Origin: Apostichopus japonicus
Taxonomy: Eukaryota > Echinodermata > Holothuroidea > Aspidochirotida > Stichopodidae
DNA length: 64,000 nt
Direction: 5' to 3'
Assembly: GCF_037975245.1 (NCBI RefSeq)
Contig: NC_092581.1
Location: 6,911,501 to 6,975,500 of the forward strand
In this document: positions 39,301 to 52,542 of the stretch, in pieces
Position numbering within the stretch: the stretch's first letter is position 1
Layout: every line of letters begins with the position of its first letter
Translations under genes and position numbers: made by a program
The notes under the pieces: model-generated
The model's database searches: none
Seen by the model: only the letters and a program-made list of their open reading frames with translations
Told to the model about the DNA's origin: nothing

Positions 39301-42300
39301 GACAAAATTAAAGATAGTCCTCCAGCATTAAACCAGGATCATTTCAAATAGCCATGTAATTTAGACATGTCAAAATGGAAACCAACAAACACATATAATA
39401 TTGTTATTGTCATAGTCAGTCTTTAGTCATAGTCCTAGTCATCATGATGATGATTATTATTACTTATCTTTTTGCCTCTTCTTCTTCTTGCTTGCTTATT
39501 CTTCTTCTTGCTTCTACTTCTTCTGTTGGCCTATATTGGGGAAGAGAAAAGACAAAATTTAATATAGTCCTCCAGCATTAAACCAGGATCATTTCGAATA
39601 GCCATGTAATTTAGACATGTCAAAATGGAAACCAACAAACACATATAATATTGTTATTGTCATAGTCAGTCTTTAGTCATAGTCCTAGTCATCATGATGA
39701 TTATTATTATTACTTATCTTTTTGCCTCTTCTTCTTCTTCTTGCTTCTTCTTCTTCTTGCTTATTCTTCTTCTTGCTTCTACTTCTTCTGTTGGCCTATA
39801 TTGGGGAAGAGAAAAGACAAAATTTAAGATAGTCCTCCAGCATTAAACCAGGATCATTGCGAATAGCCATGTAATTTAGACATGTCGAAATGGAAACCAA
39901 CAAAACATATATGATATTGTTATTGTGATAGTCAGTCTAAGTCATAGTCATTATTAAGATTATTACTATTACTTATCTTTTTATTCTTCTTCTTGCTTCT
40001 TTTTCTTGCTTCTCCTGCTTACTTCTTCTTGCTTCCTCTTCTGTTCCTCTTCTTCTTCCTATATTGGGGAAGAGAACAGACCAAATTGAATATAGTCCTT
40101 CAGCATTAAACCAGGATCATTGAAAATAGCCATGAAATTAAGACATGTCAAAATGGAAACCAAGAAAACATATAAAATATTGTTATTGTCATAGTCAGTC
40201 TTTAGTCATAGTCCTAGTCATCATGATGATTATTATTATTACTTATCTTTTTGCCTCTTCTTCTTCTTGCTTCTTTTTCTTCTTGCTTCTACTTCTTCTG
40301 TTGGCCTATATTGGGGAAGAGAAAAGACAAAATTTAAGATAGTCCTCCAGCATTAAACCAGGATCATTGCGAAAAGCCATGTAATTTAGACATGTCAAAA
40401 TGGAAACCAACAAACACATATAATATTGTTATTGTCATAGTCAGTGTTTAGTCATTGTCCTAGTCATTATGATGAGTATTATCATTACTTATCTTTTTGC
40501 CTCTTCTTTATCTTGCTTCTTGTTGCTTCTTGTTGCTTCTTCTTCTTCTTGCTTTTACTTCTGTTGGCCTATATTGGGGAAGAGAAAAGACCAAATTGAA
40601 TATAGTCCTTCAGCATTAAACCAGGATCATTGAAAATAGCCATGAAATTAAGACATGTCAAAATGGAAACCAAGAAAACATATAAAATATTGTTATTGTC
40701 ATAGTCAGTCTTTAGTCATAGTCCTAGTCATTATGATGATGATTATTATTACTTATCTTTTTGCCTCTTCTTCTTCTTCTTGCTTCTTCTTCTTCTTGCT
40801 TATTCTTCTTCTTGCTTCTACTTCTTCTGTTGGCCTATATTGGGGAAGAGAAAAGACAAAATTTAAGATAGTCCTCCAGCATTAAACCAGGATCATTGCG
40901 AAAAGCCATGTAATTTAGACATGTCAAAATGGAAACCAACAAACACATATAATATTGTTATTGTCATAGTCAGTGTTTAGTCATTGTCCTAGTCATTATG
41001 ATGAGTATTATCATTACTTATCTTTTTGCCTCTTCTTTATCTTGCTTCTTGTTGCTTCTTGTTGCTTCTTCTTCTTCTTGCTTATTCTTCTTCTTGCTTT
41101 TACTTCTGTTGGCCTATATTGGGGAAGAGAAAAGACCAAATTGAATAGTCCTTCAGCATTAAACCAGGATCATTGAAAATAGCCATGAAATTAAGACATG
41201 TCAAAATGGAAACCAAGAAAACATATAAAATATTGTTATTGTCATAGTCAGTCTTTAGTCATAGTCCTAGTCATTATGATGATGATTATTATTACTTATC
41301 TTTTTGCCTCTTCTTCTTCTTCTTGCTTCTTCTTCTTCTTGCTTATTCTTCTTCTTGCTTCTACTTCTTCTGTTGGCCTATATTGGGGAAGAGAAAAGAC
41401 AAAATTTAAGATAGTCCTCCAGCATTAAACCAGGATCATTGAAAATAGCCATGTAATTTAGACATGTCGAAATGGAAACCAACAAAACATATATGATATT
41501 GTTATTGTGATAGTCAGTCTAAGTCATAGTGATTATTAAGATTATTACTATTACTTATCTTTTTATTCTTCTTCTTCTTGCTATATATAATATTGTTATT
41601 GTCATAGTCAGTGTTTAGTCATAGTCCTAGTCATCATGATGATGATTATTATTACTTATCTTTTTGCCTCTTCTTCTTCTTCTTGCTTCTTCTTCTTCTT
41701 GCTTATTATTCTTCTTGCTTTTACTTCTTCTGTTGGCCTATATTGGGGAAGAGAAAAGACAAAATTTAAGATAAGTCCTCCATCATAAAACCAGGACCAT
41801 TTCGAATGGCCATGTAATTTAGACATGTCGTAATGGAAACCAACAAAACATTTATGATATTGTTATTGTCATAGTCAGTCTAAGTCATAGTCATTATTAA
41901 GATTATTATTATTACTTATCTTTTTATTCTACTTCTTCTTGCTTCTTTTTCTTGCTTCTCCTGCTTACTTCTTCTTGCTTCCTCTTCTGTTGGCCTATAT
42001 TGGGGAAGAGAACAGACAAAATTAAAGATAGTCCTCCAGCATTAAACCAGGATCATTTCAAATAGCCATGTAATTTAGACATGTCAAAATGGAAACCAAC
42101 AAACACATATAATATTGTTATTGTCATAGTCAGTCTTTAGTCATAGTCCTAGTCATCATGATGATGATTATTATTACTTATCTTTTTGCCTCTTCTTCTT
42201 GCTTCTTCTTCTTCTTGCTTATTCTTCTTCTTGCTTTTACTTCTTCTGTTGGCCTATATTGGGGAAGAGAAAAGACAAAATTTAAGATAAGTCCTCCATC

Positions 42301-43673
42301 ATAAAACCAGGATCATTTCGAATGGCCATGTAATTTAGACATGTCGTAATGGAAACCAACAAAACATTTATGATATTGTTATTGTCATAGTCAGTCTAAG
42401 TCATAGTCATTATTAAGATTATTATTATTACTTATCTTTTTATTCTACTTCTTCTTGCTTCTTTTTCTTGCTTCTCCTGCTTACTTCTTCTTGCTTCCTC
42501 TTCTGTTGGCCTATATTGGGGAAGAGAACAGACAAAATTAAAGATAGTCCTCCAGCATTAAACCAGGATCATTTCAAATAGCCATGTAATTTAGACATGT
42601 CAAAATGGAAACCAACAAACACATATAATATTGTTATTGTCATAGTCAGTCTTTAGTCATAGTCCTAGTCATCATGATGATGATTATTATTACTTATCTT
42701 TTTGCCTCTTCTTCTTCTTGCTTGCTTATTCTTCTTCTTGCTTCTACTTCTTCTGTTGGCCTATATTGGGGAAGAGAAAAGACAAAATTTAAGATAGTCC
42801 TCCAGCATTAAACCAGGATCATTTCGAATAGCCATGTAATTTAGACATGTCAAAATGGAAACCAACAAACACATATAATATTGTTATTGTCATAGTCAGT
42901 CTTTAGTCATAGTCCTAGTCATCATGATGATTATTATTATTACTTATCTTTTTGCCTCTTCTTCTTCTTCTTGCTTCTTCTTCTTCTTGCTTATTCTTCT
43001 TCTTGCTTCTACTTCTTCTGTTGGCCTATATTGGGGAAGAGAAAAGACAAAATTTAAGATAGTCCTCCAGCATTAAACCAGGATCATTGCGAATAGCCAT
43101 GTAATTTAGACATGTCGAAATGGAAACCAACAAAACATATATGATATTGTTATTGTGATAGTCAGTCTAAGTCATAGTCATTATTAAGATTATTACTATT
43201 ACTTATCTTTTTATTCTTCTTCTTGCTTCTTTTTCTTGCTTCTCCTGCTTACTTCTTCTTGCTTCCTCTTCTGTTCCTCTTCTTCTTCCTATATTGGGGA
43301 AGAGAACAGACCAAATTGAATATAGTCCTTCAGCATTAAACCAGGATCATTGAAAATAGCCATGAAATTAAGACATGTCAAAATGGAAACCAAGAAAACA
43401 TATAAAATATTGTTATTGTCATAGTCAGTCTTTAGTCATAGTCCTAGTCATCATGATGATTATTATTATTACTTATCTTTTTGCCTCTTCTTCTTCTTGC
43501 TTCTTTTTCTTCTTGCTTCTACTTCTTCTGTTGGCCTATATTGGGGAAGAGAAAAGACAAAATTTAAGATAGTCCTCCAGCATTAAACCAGGATCATTGC
43601 GAAAAGCCATGTAATTTAGACATGTCAAAATGGAAACCAACAAACACATATAATATTGTTATTGTCATAGTCA
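36400..43673 (+). repeat. S3 X+Y block, copy 2 (7274 bp)
   Basis: Near-identical to 18104-25399: markers at 36400, 36625, 37519, 38612, 40145, 40655, 40973, 41198 and 43375 lie 18290-18296 bp from their partners. Net length is 22 bp shorter than the first copy, mostly from CTT-tract differences such as that at 43500 versus 25210. The next block repeats it again at +7274. Confidence 0.87.
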
Positions 43674-46600
43674 GTGTTTAGTCATTGTCCTAGTCATTAT
43701 GATGAGTATTATCATTACTTATCTTTTTGCCTCTTCTTTATCTTGCTTCTTGTTGCTTCTTGTTGCTTCTTCTTCTTCTTGCTTATTCTTCTTCTTGCTT
43801 TTACTTCTGTTGGCCTATATTGGGGAAGAGAAAAGACCAAATTGAATAGTCCTTCAGCATTAAACCAGGATCATTGAAAATAGCCATGAAATTAAGACAT
43901 GTCAAAATGGAAACCAAGAAAACATATAAAATATTGTTATTGTCATAGTCAGTCTTTAGTCATAGTCCTAGTCATCATGATGATGATTATTATTACTTAT
44001 CTTTTTGCCTCTTCTTCTTCTTCTTGCTTCTTCTTCTTCTTGCTTATTCTTCTTCTTGCTTCTACTTCTTCTGTTGGCCTATATTGGGGAAGAGAAAAGA
44101 CAAAATTTAAGATAGTCCTCCAGCATTAAACCAGGATCATTGAAAATAGCCATGTAATTTAGACATGTCGAAATGGAAACCAACAAAACATATATGATAT
44201 TGTTATTGTGATAGTCAGTCTAAGTCATAGTGATTATTAAGATTATTACTATTACTTATCTTTTTATTCTTCTTCTTCTTGCTATATATAATATTGTTAT
44301 TGTCATAGTCAGTGTTTAGTCATAGTCCTAGTCATCATGATGATGATTATTATTACTTATCTTTTTGCCTCTTCTTCTTCTTCTTGCTTCTTCTTCTTCT
44401 TGCTTATTATTCTTCTTCTTGCTTTTACTTCTTCTGTTGGCCTATATTGGGGAAGAGAAAAGACCAAATTTAAGATAAGTCCTCCATCATAAAACCAGGA
44501 TCATTTCGAATGGCCATGTAATTTAGACATGTCGTAATGGAAACCAACAAAACATTTATGATATTGTTATTGTCATAGTCAGTCTAAGTCATAGTCATTA
44601 TTAAGATTATTATTATTACTTATCTTTTTATTCTACTTCTTCTTGCTTCTTTTTCTTGCTTCTCCTGCTTACTTCTTCTTGCTTCCTCTTCTGTTGGCCT
44701 ATATTGGGGAAGAGAACAGACAAAATTAAAGATAGTCCTCCAGCATTAAACCAGGATCATTTCAAATAGCCATGTAATTTAGACATGTCAAAATGGAAAC
44801 CAACAAACACATATCATATTGTTATTGTCATAGTCAGTCTTTAGTCATAGTCCTAGTCATCATGATGATGATTATTATTACTTATCTTTTTGCCTCTTCT
44901 TCTTCTTCTTGCTTCTTCTTCTTCTTGCTTATTCTTCTTCTTGCTTTTACTTCTTCTGTTGGCCTATATTGGGGAAGAGAAAAGACAAAATTTAAGATAA
45001 GTCCTCCATCATAAAACCAGGATCATTTCGAATGGCCATGTAATTTAGACATGTCGTAATGGAAACCAACAAAACATTTATGATATTGTTATTGTCATAG
45101 TCAGTCTAAGTCATAGTCATTATTAAGATTATTATTATTACTTATCTTTTTATTCTACTTCTTCTTGCTTCTTTTTCTTGCTTCTCCTGCTTACTTCTTC
45201 TTGCTTCCTCTTCTGTTGGCCTATATTGGGGAAGAGAACAGACAAAATTAAAGATAGTCCTCCAGCATTAAACCAGGATCATTTCAAATAGCCATGTAAT
45301 TTAGACATGTCAAAATGGAAACCAACAAACACATATAATATTGTTATTGTCATAGTCAGTCTTTAGTCATAGTCCTAGTCATCATGATGATGATTATTAT
45401 TACTTATCTTTTTGCCTCTTCTTCTTCTTGCTTGCTTATTCTTCTTCTTGCTTCTACTTCTTCTGTTGGCCTATATTGGGGAAGAGAAAAGACAAAATTT
45501 AAGATAGTCCTCCAGCATTAAACCAGGATCATTTCGAATAGCCATGTAATTTAGACATGTCAAAATGGAAACCAACAAACACATATAATATTGTTATTGT
45601 CATAGTCAGTCTTTAGTCATAGTCCTAGTCATCATGATGATGATTATTATTACTTATCTTTTTGCCTCTTCTTGCTTCTTCTTCTTGCTTCTTCTTCTTG
45701 CTTCTTTTTCTTGCTTATTCTTCTTCTTGCTTCTACTTCTTCTGTTGGCCTATATTGGGGAAGAGAAAAGACAAACTTTAAGATAGTCCTCCAGTATTAA
45801 ACCAGGATCATTTCGAATAGCCATGTAATTTAGACATGTCAAAATGGAAACCAACAAACACATAATATTGTTATAGTCATAGTCAGTGTTTAGTCATTGT
45901 CCTAGTCATTATGATGAGTATTATCATTACTTATCTTTTTGCCTCTTCTTTATCTTGCTTCTTCTTGCTTCTTCTTCTTCTTGCTTATTCTTCTTCTTGC
46001 TTCTACTTCTTGCTTCTACTTCTTCTGTTGGCCTATATTGGGGAAGAGAACAGACAAAATTAAAGATAGTCCTCCAGCATTAAACCAGGATCATTTCAAA
46101 TAGCCATGTAATTTAGACATGTCAAAATGGAAACCAACAAACACATATAATATTGTTATTGTCATAGTCAGTCTTTAGTCATAGTCCTAGTCATCATGAT
46201 GATGATTATTATTACTTATCTTTTTGCCTCTTCTTCTTCTTCTTGCTTCTTCTTCTTCTTGCTTATTCTTCTTCTTGCTTTTACTTCTTCTGTTGGCCTA
46301 TATTGGGGAAGAGAAAAGACAAAATTTAAGATAAGTCCTCCATCATAAAACCAGGATCATTTCGAATGGCCATGTAATTTAGACATGTCGTAATGGAAAC
46401 CAACAAAACATTTATGATATTGTTATTGTCATAGTCAGTCTAAGTCATAGTCATTATTAAGATTATTATTATTACTTATCTTTTTATTCTACTTCTTCTT
46501 GCTTCTTTTTCTTGCTTCTCCTGCTTACTTCTTCTTGCTTCCTCTTCTGTTGGCCTATATTGGGGAAGAGAACAGACAAAATTAAAGATAGTCCTCCAGC

Positions 46601-49600
46601 ATTAAACCAGGATCATTTCAAATAGCCATGTAATTTAGACATGTCAAAATGGAAACCAACAAACACATATAATATTGTTATTGTCATAGTCAGTCTTTAG
46701 TCATAGTCCTAGTCATCATGATGATGATTATTATTACTTATCTTTTTGCCTCTTCTTCTTCTTGCTTGCTTATTCTTCTTCTTGCTTCTACTTCTTCTGT
46801 TGGCCTATATTGGGGAAGAGAAAAGACAAAATTTAAGATAGTCCTCCAGCATTAAACCAGGATCATTTCGAATAGCCATGTAATTTAGACATGTCAAAAT
46901 GGAAACCAACAAACACATATAATATTGTTATTGTCATAGTCAGTCTTTAGTCATAGTCCTAGTCATCATGATGATGATTATTATTACTTATCTTTTTGCC
47001 TCTTCTTCTTCTTCTTGCTTCTTCTTCTTCTTGCTTATTCTTCTTCTTGCTTCTACTTCTTCTGTTGGCCTATATTGGGGAAGAGAAAAGACAAAATTTA
47101 AGATAGTCCTCCAGCATTAAACCAGGATCATTGCGAATAGCCATGTAATTTAGACATGTCGAAATGGAAACCAACAAAACATATATGATATTGTTATTGT
47201 GATAGTCAGTCTAAGTCATAGTCATTATTAAGATTATTACTATTACTTATCTTTTTATTCTTCTTCTTGCTTCTTTTTCTTGCTTCTCCTGCTTACTTCT
47301 TCTTGCTTCCTCTTCTGTTCCTCTTCTTCTTCCTATATTGGGGAAGAGAACAGACCAAATTGAATATAGTCCTTCAGCATTAAACCAGGATCATTGAAAA
47401 TAGCCATGAAATTAAGACATGTCAAAATGGAAACCAAGAAAACATATAAAATATTGTTATTGTCATAGTCAGTCTTTAGTCATAGTCCTAGTCATCATGA
47501 TGATTATTATTATTACTTATCTTTTTGCCTCTTCTTCTTCTTGCTTCTTTTTCTTCTTGCTTCTACTTCTTCTGTTGGCCTATATTGGGGAAGAGAAAAG
47601 ACAAAATTTAAGATAGTCCTCCAGCATTAAACCAGGATCATTGCGAAAAGCCATGTAATTTAGACATGTCAAAATGGAAACCAACAAACACATATAATAT
47701 TGTTATTGTCATAGTCAGTGTTTAGTCATTGTCCTAGTCATTATGATGAGTATTATCATTACTTATCTTTTTGCCTCTTCTTTATCTTGCTTCTTGTTGC
47801 TTCTTGTTGCTTCTTCTTCTTCTTGCTTTTACTTCTGTTGGCCTATATTGGGGAAGAGAAAAGACCAAATTGAATATAGTCCTTCAGCATTAAACCAGGA
47901 TCATTGAAAATAGCCATGAAATTAAGACATGTCAAAATGGAAACCAAGAAAACATATAAAATATTGTTATTGTCATAGTCAGTCTTTAGTCATAGTCCTA
48001 GTCATTATGATGATGATTATTATTACTTATCTTTTTGCCTCTTCTTCTTCTTCTTGCTTCTTCTTCTTCTTGCTTATTCTTCTTCTTGCTTCTACTTCTT
48101 CTGTTGGCCTATATTGGGGAAGAGAAAAGACAAAATTTAAGATAGTCCTCCAGCATTAAACCAGGATCATTGAAAATAGCCATGTAATTTAGACATGTCG
48201 AAATGGAAACCAACAAAACATATATGATATTGTTATTGTGATAGTCAGTCTAAGTCATAGTGATTATTAAGATTATTACTATTACTTATCTTTTTATTCT
48301 TCTTCTTCTTGCTATATATAATATTGTTATTGTCATAGTCAGTGTTTAGTCATAGTCCTAGTCATCATGATGATGATTATTATTACTTATCTTTTTGCCT
48401 CTTCTTCTTCTTCTTGCTTCTTCTTCTTCTTGCTTATTATTCTTCTTCTTGCTTTTACTTCTTCTGTTGGCCTATATTGGGGAAGAGAAAAGACCAAATT
48501 TAAGATAAGTCCTCCATCATAAAACCAGGATCATTTCGAATGGCCATGTAATTTAGACATGTCGTAATGGAAACCAACAAAACATTTATGATATTGTTAT
48601 TGTCATAGTCAGTCTAAGTCATAGTCATTATTAAGATTATTATTATTACTTATCTTTTTATTCTACTTCTTCTTGCTTCTTTTTCTTGCTTCTCCTGCTT
48701 ACTTCTTCTTGCTTCCTCTTCTGTTGGCCTATATTGGGGAAGAGAACAGACAAAATTAAAGATAGTCCTCCAGCATTAAACCAGGATCATTTCAAATAGC
48801 CATGTAATTTAGACATGTCAAAATGGAAACCAACAAACACATATAATATTGTTATTGTCATAGTCAGTCTTTAGTCATAGTCCTAGTCATCATGATGATG
48901 ATTATTATTACTTATCTTTTTGCCTCTTCTTCTTGCTTCTTCTTCTTCTTGCTTATTCTTCTTCTTGCTTTTACTTCTTCTGTTGGCCTATATTGGGGAA
49001 GAGAAAAGACAAAATTTAAGATAAGTCCTCCATCATAAAACCAGGATCATTTCGAATGGCCATGTAATTTAGACATGTCGTAATGGAAACCAACAAAACA
49101 TTTATGATATTGTTATTGTCATAGTCAGTCTAAGTCATAGTCATTATTAAGATTATTATTATTACTTATCTTTTTATTCTACTTCTTCTTGCTTCTTTTT
49201 CTTGCTTCTCCTGCTTACTTCTTCTTGCTTCCTCTTCTGTTGGCCTATATTGGGGAAGAGAACAGACAAAATTAAAGATAGTCCTCCAGCATTAAACCAG
49301 GATCATTTCAAATAGCCATGTAATTTAGACATGTCAAAATGGAAACCAACAAACACATATAATATTGTTATTGTCATAGTCAGTCTTTAGTCATAGTCCT
49401 AGTCATCATGATGATGATTATTATTACTTATCTTTTTGCCTCTTCTTCTTCTTGCTTGCTTATTCTTCTTCTTGCTTCTACTTCTTCTGTTGGCCTATAT
49501 TGGGGAAGAGAAAAGACAAAATTTAAGATAGTCCTCCAGCATTAAACCAGGATCATTTCGAATAGCCATGTAATTTAGACATGTCAAAATGGAAACCAAC

Positions 49601-50070
49601 AAACACATATAATATTGTTATTGTCATAGTCAGTCTTTAGTCATAGTCCTAGTCATCATGATGATGATTATTATTACTTATCTTTTTGCCTCTTCTTGCT
49701 TCTTCTTCTTGCTTCTTCTTCTTGCTTCTTTTTCTTGCTTATTCTTCTTCTTGCTTCTACTTCTTCTGTTGGCCTATATTGGGGAAGAGAAAAGACAAAC
49801 TTTAAGATAGTCCTCCAGTATTAAACCAGGATCATTTCGAATAGCCATGTAATTTAGACATGTCAAAATGGAAACCAACAAACACATAATATTGTTATAG
49901 TCATAGTCAGTGTTTAGTCATTGTCCTAGTCATTATGATGAGTATTATCATTACTTATCTTTTTGCCTCTTCTTTATCTTGCTTCTTCTTGCTTCTTCTT
50001 CTTCTTGCTTATTCTTCTTCTTGCTTCTACTTCTTGCTTCTACTTCTTCTGTTGGCCTATATTGGGGAAG
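43674..50070 (+). repeat. S3 X'+Y' block with internal deletion
   Basis: Begins as block X (markers 43674, 43899, 44793, 45886, 47419 and 47929, all +7274 from the previous copy). After the 47929 monomer, 543 bp are missing relative to 40655-41198, so the sequence passes directly to the equivalent of 41440. Toward its end it switches to the X-type +2212 monomer (49910, which is 4024 bp after 45886). It therefore looks like a product of at least two unequal exchanges. Confidence 0.82.
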
Positions 50071-51243
50071 AGAAAAGACAAAATTTAAGATAAGTCCTCC
50101 ATCATTAAACCAGGATCATTTCGAATGGCCATGTAATTTAGACATGTCGTAATGGAAACCAACAAAACATTTATGATATTGTTATTGTCATAGTCAGTCT
50201 AAGTCATAGTCATTATTAAGATTATGATTATTACTTATCTTTTTATTCTTCTTCTTTTTGCTTCTTTTTCTTGCTTCTCCTGCTTACTTCTTCTTGCTTC
50301 CTCTTCTGTTGGCCTATATTGGGGAAGAGAACAGACAAAATTTAAGATAGTCCTCCAGCATTAAACCAGGATCATTTCAAATAGCCATGTAATTTAGACA
50401 TGTCAAAATGGAAACCAACAAACACATATAATATTGTTATTGTCATAGTCAGTCTTTAGTCATAGTCCTAGTCATGATGATGATTATTATTATTATTACT
50501 TATCTTTTTGCCTCTTCTTCTTCTTGCTTCTTCTTCTTGCTTATTCTTCTTCTTGCTTCTACTTCTTCTGTTGGCCTATATTGGGGAAGAGAAAAGACAA
50601 AATTTAAGATAGTCCTCCAGCATTAAACCAGGATCATTTCGAATAGCCATGTAATTTAGACATGTCGTAATGGAAACCAACAAAACATATATGATATTGT
50701 TATTGTCATAGTCAGTCCAAGTCATAGTCATTATTAAGATTATTATTATTATTACTTATCTTTTTATTCTTCTTCTTCTTGCTTGTTCTGCTTACTTCCT
50801 ATTGCTTCCTCTTCTGTTGGCCTATGTTGGGGAAGAGAAAAGACAAAATTTAATATAGTCCTCCAGCATTAAACCAGGATCATTGAGAATAGCCATGTAA
50901 TTTAGACATGTCGATATGGAAACCAAAAAAACATATATGATATTGTTATCGTCATAGTCAGTCTTAGTCATAGTCATGGTCATTATGATGATTATTATTA
51001 TTACTTATCTTTTTGCTTGTTCTTGCTTATTCTTCTTCTTGCTTCTTTTTCTTGCTTCTACTTCTTCTGTTGGCCTATATTGGGGAAGATAAAGCATTAA
51101 ACCAGGATCATTGAAAATAGCCATGAAATTTAGACATGTCGAAATGGAAACCAACAAAACATATATGATATTGTTGTTGTCATAGTCAGTCTTCCTCATA
51201 GTCATTATTATTGTTATTATTATTATTACTTATCTCTTTGCTT
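50071..51243 (+). repeat. S3 right edge, diverged monomers
   Basis: The terminal monomers are progressively diverged: CCTATGTTGGGG at 50822, CGATATGGAAACC at 50932, TGTTATCGTCATAG at 50943, and a shortened GGGGAAGATAAAGCATTAAACC near 51080 that has lost about 35 bp. The last monomer ends at TCTTTGCTTCTTCTTG (51243). Higher divergence at the array edge than in the homogenised interior is typical of satellites that evolve by unequal exchange. Confidence 0.85.
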
Positions 51244-51716
51244 CTTCTTGACTTTACTGAAAATTCCGAATTCTTTCAATTTCTTCCACATGGTAACCTA
51301 ACACCACACTAATTCAATGGGGAAATCTAGCCTAACCATCTGTTTATAAATTGTGACGCAGTTATAAGATATCCATGGAATACTTTCTTTATTGCTGTAA
51401 CATTCGACCATATGGTTGCCTAACACCACACTTAGTCAATGGGGGTAATCTTGCCTAACCATCTGTTTATTAGCTGAGATTGTGACGCATTTATAAGATA
51501 TCCATGGAATACTTTGGTTATTGCTGTTATCTTCGACCACATGGTTGCCTAACACCACACTAATTCAATGGGGTAATCTAGCCCAACCATCTGTTTATTA
51601 GCTGAGATTGTGACGCAGTTATAAGATAAGGCCTAGCTTTTGTAACTTCATATTCCTGAGGTGTGTTAATAAATAATGTATTACTTTTCATTAGCTTAGT
51701 AAATTTCATTAAGAAT

Positions 51717-51763
51717 CCAATATTTGATATGTTTAAAGTCAGTTTAAACATATAAAATATTGG
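51717..51763. repeat. 21-bp-stem hairpin, S4 spacer copy 1
   Basis: The left arm CCAATATTTGATATGTTTAA(A) pairs with the right arm TTTAAACATATAAAATATTG(G) at 20 of 21 positions around the 5-nt loop GTCAG. It is preceded by CATTAGCTTAGTAAATTTC and followed by GGAGTCGGATAATTCCGA. It could be the core of a small inverted-repeat element, or a structure that sets the spacer boundary. Confidence 0.9.
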
Positions 51764-52495
51764 AGTCGGATAATTCCGATATCTTTCAATTTCTTCCACA
51801 TGGTGACCTAACACTACACTAAGTCAATGGAGAACCTAGCCTAATCATTTTGTTTATTAGCTGAAATTATGACGCAGTTATCAGGGAATACTTTGTTATT
51901 GCTGTAATCTTCGACCACATGGTTTCCTAACACCACACTAAGTCAACGGGGTAATCTAGCCTAACCATCTGTTTATTAGCTGAGATTGTGACGCATTTAT
52001 AAGATATCCATGGAATACTTTGGTTATTGCTGTTATCTTCGACCACATTGTTGCCTATCACCACAATAAGTCAATTGGGGTATTCTAGCCTCACCATTTG
52101 TTAATTATTAGCTGAAATTGTGACGCAGTTGTTATGGAATACTTTCGTTAATGCTGTTATCTTCGACCACATGGTTGCCTAACAACACACGAAGTCAATG
52201 GGGGTAATGTAGTTTGACATTCTGTTGATAAGCTGAAATTGTGACGCAGTTTTTATTGAATGCTTTCGTTATTGCTGTAATGGTAGACCTCATGGTTTCC
52301 TATCACCAAACTAAGCCGATGGGTGCAAATTAGCCCAACCATCTGTTTATTAGCTGAAATCGGACGCAGTTATTATGGGATACTTTCATAATTGCTTTTA
52401 CTATCACTTTCATGAATGAAACTTAAGGCCTAACTGAATAACAAAACGTATGCGAAACATTTTCATTTCATTAGCTCAGTAAATTTTTTGCCACT

Positions 52496-52542
52496 TCAAT
52501 ATATGATATGTTTAAAGTCAGTTTAAACATATAAAATATTGG
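52496..52542. repeat. Hairpin, S4 spacer copy 2
   Basis: Homologue of the 51717 hairpin, about 779 bp downstream, with the same loop GTCAG and the right arm unchanged. The left arm has drifted (18 of 21 paired). The flanks CATTAGCTCAGTAAATTT and GGAGTCAGAATAAAATTCCG are also conserved, so the whole spacer is repeated and not just the hairpin. Confidence 0.88.

Larger units (their letters stand above)
16140..51243 (+). repeat. Satellite S3, 35-kb array
   Basis: On the order of 140 monomers of ~225-270 bp. Each has, in order: GGCCTATATTGGGGAAGAG; TAGTCCTCCAGCATTAAACC; AGGATCATT; GCCATGTAATTTAGACATGTC (21 bases here read as GCCATGTAATTT then AGACATGTC); AATGGAAACCAACAAA; TATTGTTATTGTCATAGTC; several TAGTCAT words; a GAT/TAT trinucleotide tract; TTACTTATCTTTTT; and a variable (CTT)n pyrimidine tract. 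Length differences come mainly from the CTT tract. Frames of 65-76 codons starting MSKWKPR, MFSHC or METNK are translations of this unit (Ser/Phe/Leu runs from CTT repeats) and are not genes. Confidence 0.96.

Noticed and set aside
16140-51243. Dozens of 65-76-codon frames (MSKWKPR, MFSHC, METNK types) with Ser/Phe/Leu runs
   Set aside because: They are one satellite monomer translated repeatedly; the hydrophobic runs come from the CTT tract in different frames. Length changes follow CTT slippage.
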